A DNA stretch of 64,000 nucleotides from positions 434,001 through 498,000 of the forward strand of contig CAVPUY010000005.1 in the NCBI GenBank assembly GCA_963709075.1, given 5' to 3'. A program made the position numbers and the translations under genes. This DNA comes from Palsa-506 sp963709075 (GTDB taxonomy: Bacteria > Actinomycetota > Actinomycetes > Streptosporangiales > Streptosporangiaceae). The notes below the pieces were generated by a model that made no database searches, was not told the DNA's origin, and worked only from the letters and a program-made list of their open reading frames with translations. The number at the start of each line of letters is the position of its first letter. Position 1 is the first letter of the stretch. Shown piece after piece: positions 43,954-53,477 of this stretch.

Positions 43954-44487
43954 ATGGCGCCAGGACCGGACCTGCGCGTTGGCGACGCCGAGCGCGACGC
44001 GACCGCTGAGCGGCTGCGGGAGAACTACGCACAGGGCCGGCTGACCCTCGACGAGTTCAACGAACGCCTCAGCGCCGCGCTCGCCGCGATTACCGAGCGC
44101 GATCTGAGCCGGCTGACCAGTGATCTCCCGGCTGCGGCGCCGTCACCGCCGCTGCCGCGCAGCGTGCAATCTGACGGCTGGCAGCGGTCGGGATACCAGG
44201 GCGGGCGCCGGGCGCGCGGGCCGCATTTCTCCCCGGTGTTCGCCGTGCTCGCGCTGGCATGGGTGCTGATCTACGCGCTGCCCACGTTCCGGTTCTTCCC
44301 GCTCCCCGGGAAGCTGGCGATCATCCTGGTGATCGTCGGGATAGCCCGCGGGCCTGCTGCGCCGGATCTGGCGCCGTTTCTGACCATTAAGCGGCACCAG
44401 CCGACCCCGGCCCGGCTACGCCCCGCCGGGCCATGGCCCTGGCCCGGCTACGCCCTGGCCGGCATCCTGAGCGGGACTACCAGGTAA
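43954..44487 (+). CDS. DUF1707 membrane protein
   Basis: The protein starts MAPGPDLRVGDAERDATAER behind GGGAGGAA, and has the DUF1707 block (LRENYAQGRLTLDEFNERLS, AITERDLSRLTSDLP). A linker and two membrane segments follow (FSPVFAVLALAWVLIYALPT, LPGKLAIILVIVGIAR). The last ~40 residues are Pro/Arg-rich and overlap the convergent DnaN-like gene by 40 bases, so the true C-terminus may lie earlier with a frame change. Function unknown. Confidence 0.8.
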   Translation: MAPGPDLRVGDAERDATAERLRENYAQGRLTLDEFNERLSAALAAITERDLSRLTSDLPAAAPSPPLPRSVQSDGWQRSGYQGGRRARGPHFSPVFAVLALAWVLIYALPTFRFFPLPGKLAIILVIVGIARGPAAPDLAPFLTIKRHQPTPARLRPAGPWPWPGYALAGILSGTTR

Positions 44488-45739
44488 CGGAACGCCGGAG
44501 CACCGGCCGCCGTCTCGTCCGGCCCGCTGTCCTCCGGCGCCCAGGTAATCAGGGCCGGCTTGGCCGGGCTGCTGAACTCGATCCTGATCCGCCCGCCGGA
44601 CTCGGCCGGGCCGTCGCCGCTGCCATCGCCGGACCCGCCGACGCGCCAGCGGCCCGGGCCGACGCGTCCACTGCCACTGCGCCGAGACCATCGAGCAGGT
44701 AGTGCGGGTTGAAGGAGATGACAGGCTCGTCGCCGTCGAAGCTGGCGGCCACCGTCTCCACGGCCCGGGCCCGGCCCTCCGCCTGCGCTTCCACCACGAC
44801 AGTCCCTGGCCCGAACGCCAGCCGGACCGGGCTCGCCCGCTCGGCGACCAGCGATACCCGCCGCACCGCCTCGGTGAACGGGCCGGCCGGGACTTCGGCC
44901 CGGCAGCTGAACTCGCTCGGGAACCTGGACCGGTACCTGATGAACTCGCCCGCGATCAGCCGCGCGGTCAGCCGACGGCCGCCGCCGGCAAAACTGATCA
45001 TGCCTTCGGCAGGCCGCGGCTCGCCGCCGGACTGCCCGCCACTCCCCCGCGTGCCGCCCGCGGCCGGGTCGCTCCCGGTGCCGCCGGCGCCGAAGGCAAT
45101 CGTGACCGGCACCCCGGCCGCCATGGTCCGCGCCACGTCGGCCAGCGTCCGCGCCGGGACGAGCGCGGCAGCCCGCAGCGCCGGGTCAGCCGGCGTCCAC
45201 GGGATTTCCCTTACCGCCAGCCGGTACCGGTCGGTGGCCGCGAGCGTGATCGTGGCGCCGTCGAAGTCCAGGCATACGCCGGTCAGCATCGGCAGCGTGT
45301 CATCGCGGCTGGCCGCTGGCACCACCTGCCCGGCAGCCGCGGCCAGCACGCCGCCATCCACGGTGCCGGCCGCTGACGGCGGCTCGGGCAGCGCGGGAAA
45401 CTCCTCCAGCGGCAGCGTTACCAGCATGAACTCAGCACTGCCGCAGGTCAGCCCGACCGCGTCTGCGGCCAGGGTGAACTCGGCCGACTGGCTCGGCAGG
45501 CTCCTGGTGATCTCGGCGAGCAGGCGGCCTGGCACCAGGGCAGTTCCCGGCTCCGCCACCTCGGCCTCGATCCGGACCCGCGCGGAAACCTCGTAGTCGA
45601 AGCAGGACAGCACCAGGCTGTCCGCCTCGGCCTCGAGCAGCAGCCCGGCAAGCACGGGCACGACAGGCCGGGACGGCAGGGCGCGCGCCACCCAGGCCAC
45701 CGCCTCACCCAGCGCGTCTCGTCCGACCCGGAACTTCAT
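44448..45739 (-). CDS. DNA polymerase III beta-clamp (DnaN) paralogue, one frameshift
   Basis: The protein starts MKFRVGRDALGEAVAWVARA and has the three-domain clamp pattern: RPVVPVLAGLLLEAEADSLV, MLTGVCLDFDGATITLAATD followed by RYRLAVREI, and FNPHYLLDGLGAV. The C-terminus needs a frame change near 44600-44625, after which it reads AESGGRIRIEFSSPAKPALI and ends FRYLVVPLRMPARA at TAG 44448. The clamp C-terminal RYLVVPLR matches the DnaN end (PMR/PVR-L). An insertion rich in Gly/Ser sits in the middle. No dnaA, recF or gyrB is near, so this is probably a second clamp, perhaps for repair or a special polymerase. Confidence 0.82.
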
Positions 45740-45818
45740 GCCACTGTCACCGCCTCCGCCGCTTTGTCCTGATACTGGCACGCCGCACCGACAAAGCCGA
45801 ACGGAAGCAGCCCGCCGG

Positions 45819-46079
45819 TCAGACCAGCCCGGGCGGCGCGGCTTCCAGCGTTGCCTCGATGGCCCGCACCAGGGCACGCGCCGACTCGGCGGTCAGTTCC
45901 ACCGCCACCCGGGCGGACGGTCCGTTGGCCGGGTTCAAGAAGTCAATGTTGAGCGTGTGCTCAGCCCTGGCGTGCTGCGGATGGTCAAGGTACACGGCGG
46001 CGTCGGTCAGCGCGAACCAGCCGGCCGCGCCCTTCCCGCTGCCGGTGACCTCGATCTTCTCGGTGAGGTACGTGCACAT
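45819..46079 (-). CDS. DUF6295-like small protein
   Basis: The 86-residue protein starts MCTYLTEKIEVTGSGKGAAG, then FALTDAAVYLDHPQHARAEH, SARVAVELTAESARALVRAI. This agrees with DUF6295, a small actinobacterial family of unknown function. Eleven bases separate it from the dienelactone hydrolase stop on the same strand, so the two are probably cotranscribed. No membrane segment. Confidence 0.75.
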   Translation of the reverse strand: MCTYLTEKIEVTGSGKGAAGWFALTDAAVYLDHPQHARAEHTLNIDFLNPANGPSARVAVELTAESARALVRAIEATLEAAPPGLV

Positions 46080-46089
46080 GCGAGCCCCC

Positions 46090-46833
46090 TCAGCTGGCCA
46101 GGAATCGGCCGTAGAAGTCCCAGATCTTTTCCCAGCCGTCGTTCGCCGCCTCAACCCGGTAAGCCGGCCGGTTCACCGAGAAGAACGCATGCCCGGCGCC
46201 GTCATAAGTGTGGAACTCGTGCGTTTTACCGAGCGCGGTCAGTTCCTTGGCCAATGCGGCCGTTTCGGCCGGGCCGGGATACTGGTCGTCGGCGCCGAAG
46301 AGGCCGAGCAGCGGGCAGGACAGGTCCTTTGCGAGCCCGATAATCGGCTGCACTTTCAGCGGCATTCCCTCCGGCGGCGCATTGACCACGCAGGCCCCGT
46401 AGCAATCCACGGCTGCGTCAAGCTGCAGGCGGCACGCTGCCAGGAAGGACTGCCGGCCGCCGGAGCAGTACCCGATCACGCCGACCTTGCCGTTCGAGCC
46501 GTCCAGCGCGCGCAGGTAGCCGGCCGCGCCGCCGACATCGCCGACCAGCCGCTCGTCCGGGACGCCGCCGCGGGCGCGCGCGGTCGCGGCCGCGTCGTCC
46601 GGGCTGGCGCCTGGAGCCTCCCGGTAATACAGGTTCGGCATCAGGGCCGCGTAGCCGTGCGCGGCGAACTTCCTGGTGATCTCCTTCGTCGGCTCGTCGT
46701 AGCCGGGCATGTGGTGGATCACCACGACGCCGCCGAACGGTCCCGGGCCGAGCGGGCGCGCGAGATATGCCTCGATCTCGTCTCCGCCATGCCCGGTAAT
46801 GCTGATCGTTCCCGCCGTCAACGCGTCTTTCAT
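46090..46833 (-). CDS. dienelactone hydrolase family protein
   Basis: The 247-residue alpha/beta hydrolase has GVVVIHHMPGYDEPTKEITR, nucleophile Cys123 in VIGYCSGGRQSF, the acid in LLGLFGADDQYPGP and the histidine in YDGAGHAFFSVNRP. Dienelactone hydrolases open lactone rings in aromatic degradation, but many homologues act on other esters. No other ring-cleavage gene is adjacent, so the substrate is unknown. It is followed by the DUF6295-like gene. Confidence 0.9.
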   Translation of the reverse strand: MKDALTAGTISITGHGGDEIEAYLARPLGPGPFGGVVVIHHMPGYDEPTKEITRKFAAHGYAALMPNLYYREAPGASPDDAAATARARGGVPDERLVGDVGGAAGYLRALDGSNGKVGVIGYCSGGRQSFLAACRLQLDAAVDCYGACVVNAPPEGMPLKVQPIIGLAKDLSCPLLGLFGADDQYPGPAETAALAKELTALGKTHEFHTYDGAGHAFFSVNRPAYRVEAANDGWEKIWDFYGRFLAS

Positions 46834-47025
46834 GCGCCGCCTCGCTTCCTGGTCATGGTGCCGGTCGGCCCGGCCCCAATCCTGCCAGCCGCCGCCGGGC
46901 TGCCGCGCCCGCCCCGGTCAGCGCGCCCGGCCGAATGCGGCATGACCGGCGCGCTTACTGGCGCCGACCGGAGTTCTTGCGAGAAGATCGGCCGAAGTGG
47001 AATGCCCGGGGGGAGGCCCACTGTC

Positions 47026-47241
47026 ATGAAAGCAGCCGTTACCGCATTTGTGTTAATTGCCCTGGTCATGGGTACTGTGATGGGCTGGCATGCCAATCGC
47101 GCGCATGCCGCGCGCGGCGATTTGCGGACCACCCGGAAGCGTCTGCCCGGATACCGCAAGACGCTGCTTCGCAGCGGCATTTTCGCCATTGCGATGTTCT
47201 TTGTCGCGGTGATAATGATCCGGGACCTCATCAGCCGTTAG
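47026..47241 (+). CDS. small two-helix membrane protein
   Basis: The 71-residue protein begins MKAAVTAFVLIALVMGTVMG (first membrane segment), has a basic loop (RTTRKRLPGYRKTLLR) and a second segment (SGIFAIAMFFVAVIMIRDLI). GGGGGGAGG lies upstream of the ATG. It stands alone between the hydrolase and MarR genes. No family recognised. Confidence 0.65.
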   Translation: MKAAVTAFVLIALVMGTVMGWHANRAHAARGDLRTTRKRLPGYRKTLLRSGIFAIAMFFVAVIMIRDLISR

Positions 47242-47264
47242 CGGCGCCCGCTGGCCGCCCGCCC

Positions 47265-47465
47265 GCCGCCGGCCGCCGCCCGCCCGCAGCGCCCCCCGCG
47301 GCGCCCCCGCGGCGCCCGCCGTCATGCCGGCCGTCCCGCCGCGCCCCGCCCGCTGGGCCGCCCGCGGTGCCCGCCGTCCGGCCCGCCGGCCCGCAGCGCC
47401 CCGCCAGCTGCGCCGCCCGCAGTGCCCGCCGTCCGGCCCGCAGCGCCCCGCCGCACCCGGCCCGG
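47265..47465. repeat. C/G-rich low-complexity stretch with a duplicated 28-mer
   Basis: This non-coding stretch is almost pure G/C. One ~28-base block containing GTGCCCGCCGTCCGGCCCG occurs near 47357-47385 and again near 47412-47440 with one mismatch. It fills most of the gap between the small membrane protein and the MarR promoter. No gene is seen. Confidence 0.6.
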
Positions 47466-47506
47466 CGCAGCCGCGGGACGGCCGCCGAGCTTAAGAAAAT
47501 AAAAAG

Positions 47507-47555
47507 TTGACTTGCTAAAGCTCTCCTCATACGGTTGAGCTACTCAACTATTGAG
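47507..47555 (+). promoter_or_regulatory. promoter with overlapping MarR-type palindromic operator
   Basis: TTGACT (47507-47512) and TACGGT (47530-47535) are separated by exactly 17 bases. The palindrome GTTGAG-CTA-CTCAAC (47534-47548) overlaps the -10 box, and CTCAA-CTA-TTGAG (47543-47555) overlaps it in turn. This is the usual layout for autorepression by the MarR protein encoded from 47643, about 90 bases downstream. The area is AT-rich against a very GC-rich flank. Confidence 0.7.
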
Positions 47556-47642
47556 AAGCTCAGGCACTGTGGCCCGGCCAGGATCGCGGTGCCGGGTACG
47601 GCCCACCGGGCACGGACAGGAAACGGGCAGAGAGCAGGCAGC

Positions 47643-48164
47643 ATGGGCAGGACCGGACGCGCCGAGCAGCTGGATACCGACATCCTCAGCTCGGTCGCCG
47701 ACCTGATCGGCCAGATCGCCGCGCACGGCGAGCGGCTCGCGCAGCGCTTCTCCTTCCCCGGCTTCTTCATCAAGGCACTGCACACGCTCGACTGCCCGAT
47801 GGCCATGAAGGATCTGGGCCGCCGGCTGCACTGCGACCCGTCGTTCGTGACCGTGATCGCGGACGGGCTGGAGAAGCGCGGGCTCGCCCGCCGCGAGGCC
47901 CACCCCGGCGACCGCCGGATCAAGAACATCGTGCTCACCGACGCCGGACTCGAGCTGAGGCAGCGGATGGAGCGCGAGCTCGCTGCCGTGATGCCGTGGA
48001 GCAGGGTCCTTGACGTCGAGGAGCGCGAGCAGCTGCTGGCCTTGCTGCGCAAGATGGCCAGCGCGGGAAATGCCGTCGCGCCGGATGACGACGCTGCGTC
48101 GCGCCCGGCGCCCGCGGGGGAGGTGGATGACGCAGTGAGCACTGCTTCCGCTGGCCTCGCCTGA
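47643..48164 (+). CDS. MarR-family transcriptional regulator
   Basis: The 173-residue protein has the MarR winged helix: LDCPMAMKDLGRRLHCDPSF (recognition helix), VTVIADGLEKRGLARREAHP and the wing GDRRIKNIVLTDAGLELRQR. MarR proteins are dimers that release DNA on binding small phenolics or drugs. The MFS exporter gene follows 144 bases later in the same direction, so it probably represses that exporter and itself via the palindromes at 47534-47555. Start ATG at 47643. Confidence 0.93.
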   Translation: MGRTGRAEQLDTDILSSVADLIGQIAAHGERLAQRFSFPGFFIKALHTLDCPMAMKDLGRRLHCDPSFVTVIADGLEKRGLARREAHPGDRRIKNIVLTDAGLELRQRMERELAAVMPWSRVLDVEEREQLLALLRKMASAGNAVAPDDDAASRPAPAGEVDDAVSTASAGLA

Positions 48165-48308
48165 CCTCTGGCCCCTGACCCCCGGCCACCGTCGCCGCCA
48201 CAACTATCAGTCCCGACGTACCAGGAACGCAGGGCCGCCCGGCCCCCGCGCCAGATCAGCACGCCCGCTGGCACGGGCCGCGAGCCTCCCGTTTCAAAAG
48301 GAGAATTG

Positions 48309-49907
48309 ATGTCTGCCAGAACGCCAGAGAGTGAGCGGGCAGCAGCAGCACGCGGCAACGTCCTCGTGGATGACATGCCTGCTGACGCCAGCGCCCAGGC
48401 TCGCCGCCGTCTCGGCCTGGCCCTTATCGTCATCGCCACCGCGCAGCTGATGGTGGTGCTTGACGCGACGATCGTGAACGTCGCGCTGCCGAACATCCAG
48501 CACGCGCTCGGCTTCTCGGGCTCCGGGCTGGAGTGGGTGGTCAACGCCTACGCGCTGACCTTCGGCGGCCTGCTGCTGCTCGGCGGCCGGGCCGGGGACA
48601 TCCTCGGCCGCCGGCGGGTGTTCATCGCCGGGATCATCCTGTTCTCGGCAGCCTCGCTGCTCGGCGGGTTCGCCACTTCCCAGGAGTGGCTGCTTGCCGC
48701 CCGCGCCCTGCAGGGCGTCGGCGGCGCGATCGTGGCGCCGACCGCGCTGTCGCTGGTGACCACCACGTTCCCGGAAGGCCCGCCGCGGAACCGGGCGATG
48801 GGCGTGTACGCCGCGATGAGCATCGGCGGCGCCGCGGTCGGCCTGCTGGCCGGCGGCCTGCTGACCACCTACCTCTCCTGGCGCTGGGTGTTCTTCGTGA
48901 ACGTGCCGATCGGCATCGTGGTCGCGCTGATCGCGCCGCGGGCGCTCGGCGACTCGAAGCGGCTGACCGGCCGGTTCGACCTGCCCGGCGCGATCACCGG
49001 CACGCTCGGGCTGGTGGCGCTGGTCTATGGCCTGACCAGCGCGGGAACTACCCCGAACGGCGTCTCGCACTGGGGCGACACCAAGGTGCTGGCCTCGCTG
49101 ACGGCGGCGGTGGTCCTGCTCGGCTCGTTCATCTTCATCGAGGCGCGCAGCAAGCATGCGCTGATGCCGCTGCGGATCTTCCGGAACCGGAGCAGGTCGG
49201 GCGCCTACCTGGTGATGCTGTGCGTCGGCACGGCGCTGTTCGGGATGTTCTTCTTCCTGACCCTGTTCGTGCAGAACGTGTGGGGCTACAGCGCGCTGCG
49301 GACGGGCATCGCCTACCTGCCGATGGTGGCCGTGATCATGGCCATGGCCGGGGTCAGCACCCAGCTGGTGCCGCGGATCGGCGCCAGGCCGCTGCTGATG
49401 GCCGCATCGGCGATCACGACCGGCGGGATGTTCTGGCTGTCGCGGATCAACGAGCACAGCACCTATGCCGGCGGCCTGCTCGGCCCGATGCTGGTCACCG
49501 CGGCCGGCCTGGGCATGCTGTTCATGCCGGCCACCCTGGTCGCCCTGTCCAAGGTCGACGAGCGGGACGCTGGCGTCGCGTCCAGCCTGGTGAACACCGG
49601 CCAGCAGGTCGGCGGCTCGATCGGGCTGGCCGTGCTGGGCACCGTCGCCTGGACGGTCGTCGCCAACACCGCCAAGCACTCAGCGGCCGCCGCGAAGTCC
49701 GCCGCGATCGCTGCGGCAAAGGCGGGCCACCCGGTGCACGTGAATGCCGCGCAGGCGAAGACGGCGATCTACGATCACGCGCTGGCGGTCGGGTTCTCCC
49801 GCGGGTTCGAGGTGTCCGCCGGGATCATGCTGATCGCGCTGATCGTGACGATCGCGATGATCCGGGTCAAGCGCGCAGACCTGGCCGGCGTCCAGCCAGT
49901 CCTCTGA
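48309..49907 (+). CDS. MFS transporter, DHA2 (EmrB/QacA) drug exporter type
   Basis: The 532-residue protein has about 14 membrane segments. Landmarks are LMVVLDATIVNVALPNIQ (DHA2 motif D1), FGGLLLLGGRAGDILGRRRV (motif A) and the first-half signature SWRWVFFVNVPIGIVVALIA. AAAGGAGAA precedes the ATG. It exports drugs or metabolites using the proton gradient; the substrate is unknown. It is paired with the MarR regulator and ends at a strong terminator. Confidence 0.93.
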   Translation: MSARTPESERAAAARGNVLVDDMPADASAQARRRLGLALIVIATAQLMVVLDATIVNVALPNIQHALGFSGSGLEWVVNAYALTFGGLLLLGGRAGDILGRRRVFIAGIILFSAASLLGGFATSQEWLLAARALQGVGGAIVAPTALSLVTTTFPEGPPRNRAMGVYAAMSIGGAAVGLLAGGLLTTYLSWRWVFFVNVPIGIVVALIAPRALGDSKRLTGRFDLPGAITGTLGLVALVYGLTSAGTTPNGVSHWGDTKVLASLTAAVVLLGSFIFIEARSKHALMPLRIFRNRSRSGAYLVMLCVGTALFGMFFFLTLFVQNVWGYSALRTGIAYLPMVAVIMAMAGVSTQLVPRIGARPLLMAASAITTGGMFWLSRINEHSTYAGGLLGPMLVTAAGLGMLFMPATLVALSKVDERDAGVASSLVNTGQQVGGSIGLAVLGTVAWTVVANTAKHSAAAAKSAAIAAAKAGHPVHVNAAQAKTAIYDHALAVGFSRGFEVSAGIMLIALIVTIAMIRVKRADLAGVQPVL

Positions 49908-49956
49908 CAAACCAGTATCCGAAACGGATGGTCCGGGGCTGCTCCGGCCCCGCACA

Positions 49957-49997
49957 GCTGACGGCCCGGCCGGGTACTCCCCGGCCGGGCCGTCAGC
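49957..49997 (+). terminator. strong 18-bp hairpin after the MFS exporter
   Basis: Bases 49957-49974 (starting GCTGACGGCC) and 49980-49997 are perfect inverted complements, with a 5-base loop. It lies 50 bases after the MFS stop and has no U-tract, as expected in this kind of genome. Confidence 0.85.
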
Positions 49998-50113
49998 GTC
50001 GCGGGCCGCCGCGCAACGTTGCTTCCATGATCGCGGGATCTGCCGCACCGTGGCGGAAGAATCCCCGGATCATGAAATCGTGCTCGAACGCTGGTACAGA
50101 AAAAAGTGCTGAG

Positions 50114-50186
50114 CTCCCGCGATAGGACTCGAACCTATAACCTGCCGGTTAACAGCCGGACGCTCTGCCGATTGAGCTACGCGGGA
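50114..50186 (-). tRNA. tRNA-Asn (anticodon GTT)
   Basis: On the minus strand the sequence folds as a 73-base tRNA. The acceptor stem pairs TCCCGCG with CGCGGGA, the anticodon arm is CGGCTGTTAACCG with anticodon GTT, and the T-arm contains GGTTCGAGTCC. The discriminator is G and no CCA is encoded. Confidence 0.97.
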
Positions 50187-50477
50187 TCGGCCGACGCAGG
50201 ACGCCGCAGGACCCACTAGCCCCGCAGCATCAGCGCCGCTGGATAAGGGTAGCGCACAGCAGAGACAGGCCGCGCGCGAGATACGGCGCGCGTCCGATTA
50301 GGGGCGCGCGATACGGGATAGGCTCGGCATGGCGCCCCGGCCGGACGCTGGCCGTGGGTACTGCAGGCATAAACCTGCCGGTCGCTGGGCATTTACCCGG
50401 AAGCCAGCCCGGCGCAGGCGTCCGGCACACCGAAGACAGCAGCGACTGCCGGGCTGACCTGTCCGAAAGAGGTCTAT

Positions 50478-50828
50478 ATGCGGTATAAGGTCATTTTCCT
50501 TGCTGGTTTCTCCGCGGGCTTTGTGCTCGGCGCGCGGGCCGGCCGGGAGCGGTATGAGCAGCTCAGGAAACTGGCAAGGCAGACAGCGGACCACCCGGCC
50601 GTCCAGCAGGCGGCAGCGGCCGTGCAGGCCAAGGCCGCCGGGATGGCCAGCAACGCCAAGGACAAGGTTGCCAGCCAGCTGCACGACGGGATGGCGAGCG
50701 CGCGGGGCAAGGTTCCCGGCATGCGCGGCCGCGAATCCAACGGCCACGCCGGCGGAGACCATCGCTTCGCTCCGGCAGACAGCATGCGCAACTCGGCCCG
50801 CGGCGCGGGCAGCCCGCCAGGTGCCTAG
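50478..50828 (+). CDS. YtxH-like protein
   Basis: The 116-residue protein starts MRYKVIFLAGFSAGFVLGAR, a short membrane anchor with the GxxxG-type pattern of YtxH/gas-vesicle-like proteins, followed by AGRERYEQLRKLARQTADHP and an alanine-rich amphipathic stretch. Function unknown, possibly envelope stress. AAAGAGG lies upstream of the ATG. Confidence 0.7.
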   Translation: MRYKVIFLAGFSAGFVLGARAGRERYEQLRKLARQTADHPAVQQAAAAVQAKAAGMASNAKDKVASQLHDGMASARGKVPGMRGRESNGHAGGDHRFAPADSMRNSARGAGSPPGA

Positions 50829-52065
50829 CCCAGTCCGCTAGCACGCGCCCGCCGCCCCCAGCGCGGCCGCGGCTACCCGGGTCTGCTGCCTAGCCCGGCC
50901 CGCTGCGCAAGCGCCCAGCCACTCCCACCACGCTGCGGCTCCCCGGGTCCATCGCGGCGCCGACGACAGCCTCAGGTGTCGTACGTATCGGGGGTTTGGG
51001 TGTAGGTGCGTCCGGCTGGGGTGGTCCAGATGAAGGTGCCTGGCTCGGGCTGGGTGAGGTTCCAGCCGGGGCGCTGCTTGAGGCGATGGTGGGTCCGGCA
51101 GCCGGCGCCGAGATTGCAGTCGCAGGTCCGTCCGCCCTGGTCATGGGGAACGGTGTGATCGAGGTCGGCGCGGTGGGCGGGCTGGCGGCATGCCGGGGAG
51201 CGGCAGGTCTGGTCCCTGGCTGCGACAAATTCGCGGAGCCGTGGTGGTGGCCGGTAGGACGGGCTGGACCGGTGGTGGGTGCATCCGCGGGGGCCGGCGC
51301 CCGAGGGGCCGCCGGTGCCGCCGGGGTCGCCGGGGCCGCCGGGATCGGCGTCGCCCGGGCGATGGCCTGCCGGGCCGCATCCAGCGCAGCGGCAAGCATG
51401 TCGCTGAGATTGCTCGAAGCCGATCCGGCCGGGTTCGGGCTTGCCCTGGTGGCCGATGGTTGCGCCGGCGACCAGGTCTGCATTGTCGCGCAGGCCGCGG
51501 GATCGCCAGGTGCCGGGAGGCTGGCGGCACGCGCCAGGTTCCCTGGCACTACTAGCGTGACCTGGCTCACCAGGCCGGCGACCGGCAGCAGGCCGGCTGA
51601 CCGGGCGCGCGAGCGGCGGATGCGGGCTACGGCGATGGCCCGGCCGCCATCATCTGTCACGATTACCCTCCATTCTGTGCTGGCGTCGCGGGACGCGGCG
51701 TCGGCGAGATAGCGGGCTGCCTGCGGGGTGACCGGCCCGAAGCGGCTGAGCTGCCCGGGCTCGGCGATGATCCCGGCGAGAGTCCGCCAGGGCACGGTGA
51801 GGCGCAGCAGTCCGGGACAGGCGGGCCCGCGCGGCAGTCCGGCTAGTGCTCCTGTGCCGGAGGGGCGGAGCCCGGCTAGTGCTCCTGCGCCGGGGAGGCT
51901 TGGCCCGGCCAGAGCCTGCCCGGGCACCGGGATGCCGGGCCAGGTCGGAATCCCGCGACCGGCACATGCTGCCAGCGCTGGGCCCACCGCCCCGGCCGCC
52001 GGAGACATCGCGGTCGGCGTCACCCAGGTCAGCAGAGTCAAGCTGCTCGCCGGGCTCGCCGGGGT

Positions 52066-52346
52066 CACCAGGGTTGCCGGGGTCACCGGGGTCACCGGGG
52101 TCGCCGGGGTCACCGCGGTACTAGGGTCGCGGGGCTCGCGGGGGTCGCGGGGCTCACCGCGGTTACCAGGGTCGCGGGGCTCGCGGGGGTCGCTGGGCTC
52201 ATCGGGGTTACTGGGCCCACCGGGGTCGCTGGGCCCGCGGGGCTCACCGGGCTCGCGGGGCTCACCGCGGTTACCAGGGTCGCGGGGCTCGCGGGGCTCG
52301 CTGGGCTCATCGTGGTTACTGGGCTCGCTGGGCTCGCTGCGCGGGG
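52066..52346 (-). repeat. low-complexity G-rich repeats inside the DUF222-HNH gene
   Basis: Nine-base-like units (GGGGTCACC, GGCTCGCGG, GGTTACCAG) recur dozens of times, in larger blocks that repeat at least three times. On the minus strand they give Pro/Glu/Asp/Arg-rich repeats (PREPRDPGNRGEPREPGEP). This is likely a disordered linker that expands by slippage. Confidence 0.75.
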
Positions 52347-53477
52347 TCGCTGGGCTCGCTGCCAGGAATGCCGGGGTCGCGCGCGTCTTCAGGGCCGGGA
52401 TCGCCAGCGCAGTCAGAGTCACGCGAGTCGCCGGAGCCGGGCCTTCCTGGCGGTCTGTCGTCAGGGTGGTCGGGGGGTGCGCCTTCAGCCGGCGGGATCA
52501 AGGGGAGGGTGCCGAGCAGCAGGCCGATATAAACCTGGGCGCGAAGCAGGTCGATGCCGCCGCCTGCGCCGGAGGACTTCATCGCACGGGCCAGCGCACT
52601 GATCCGGGCCATCGCGGCGGCGGCGTGCGCACCGGGCAGGTTCTGCCCGGACAGCGTCGCGGTGCCCTCCTCGTCGCCGTAAAGGCCGATCTTCGCCCGG
52701 CGCTCGGCGTCCTTGCGGCGCCGTTCCGCCGCATCAGGATCCACGCTGATCACGGCGCGGCGGAGCGCGGCGCGCAACTGCGCGGGAGTCTTGTCCCCGG
52801 CGGCGGGCAGGACCTTATCCTGGGCCAGCTTGCGGCGCGGTCGTCCAGCACGCTGGTCGCCTCGGCGATCAGGCGCGCCCTGGTCAGGTCGATCGCGCCG
52901 GCCGCAGCGCGGCACCGGTCCTGGCCAGCCGCCCGGCCAGCGTGATCGCCAGATCGTCCAGCGGACGCGCCGTACTGGGACAGCCGGAGCGCGAGCCCGA
53001 TCTCTGCGGCGGCCTCTTCCGGCACCCGGCCGGCAGTCCCGCCCGGGCCCGCCGGGACACTGGAGTCGCGGGCGGCGGCGCGCGCCGCGACCTCGGCGAC
53101 CATCGCCAGTTCCGTGGCCTGCGCCCAGGACGCCAGCCGCCGGCAAGCCGCCGCCGCGCCGGGCAGCGCGTAGTCGCTCATTTGCCCGGCGCGAAGCGCG
53201 CCGCCCAGTAGCCAGAGCCTTCGCCCGGGGCCATGTTCTCGGCGGCCGCGGCGGCCAGCTCGGCCGTCGGCCACCGGGTGCCGGCACCGGCCGGCAGCGC
53301 CGCGGCCGGGTCCTCCGCGGGTGATCGCCGGCCACGTCATCGGCCTCCCGAACCGCCCGAGGACGCCCCAGGTCACCGAGACCGACTACTCCCGCCAGGC
53401 CAGGAACGCCAGCACCGCCAGGCAGGCTCGGCAGGCCGCCGCAGTCCGGCGGCAAGCCGCTGCGCGGGCCAGGGACG

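Noticed and set aside
48294..49679. Large minus-strand open frame opposite the MFS exporter
   Set aside because: It is His/Gln/Arg-rich shadow sequence; the plus-strand exporter has clear transporter motifs and a ribosome site.
50114..50186. tRNA-Asn as an integration site for a nearby island
   Set aside because: No integrase and no duplicated tRNA 3' end was found on either side within the window.
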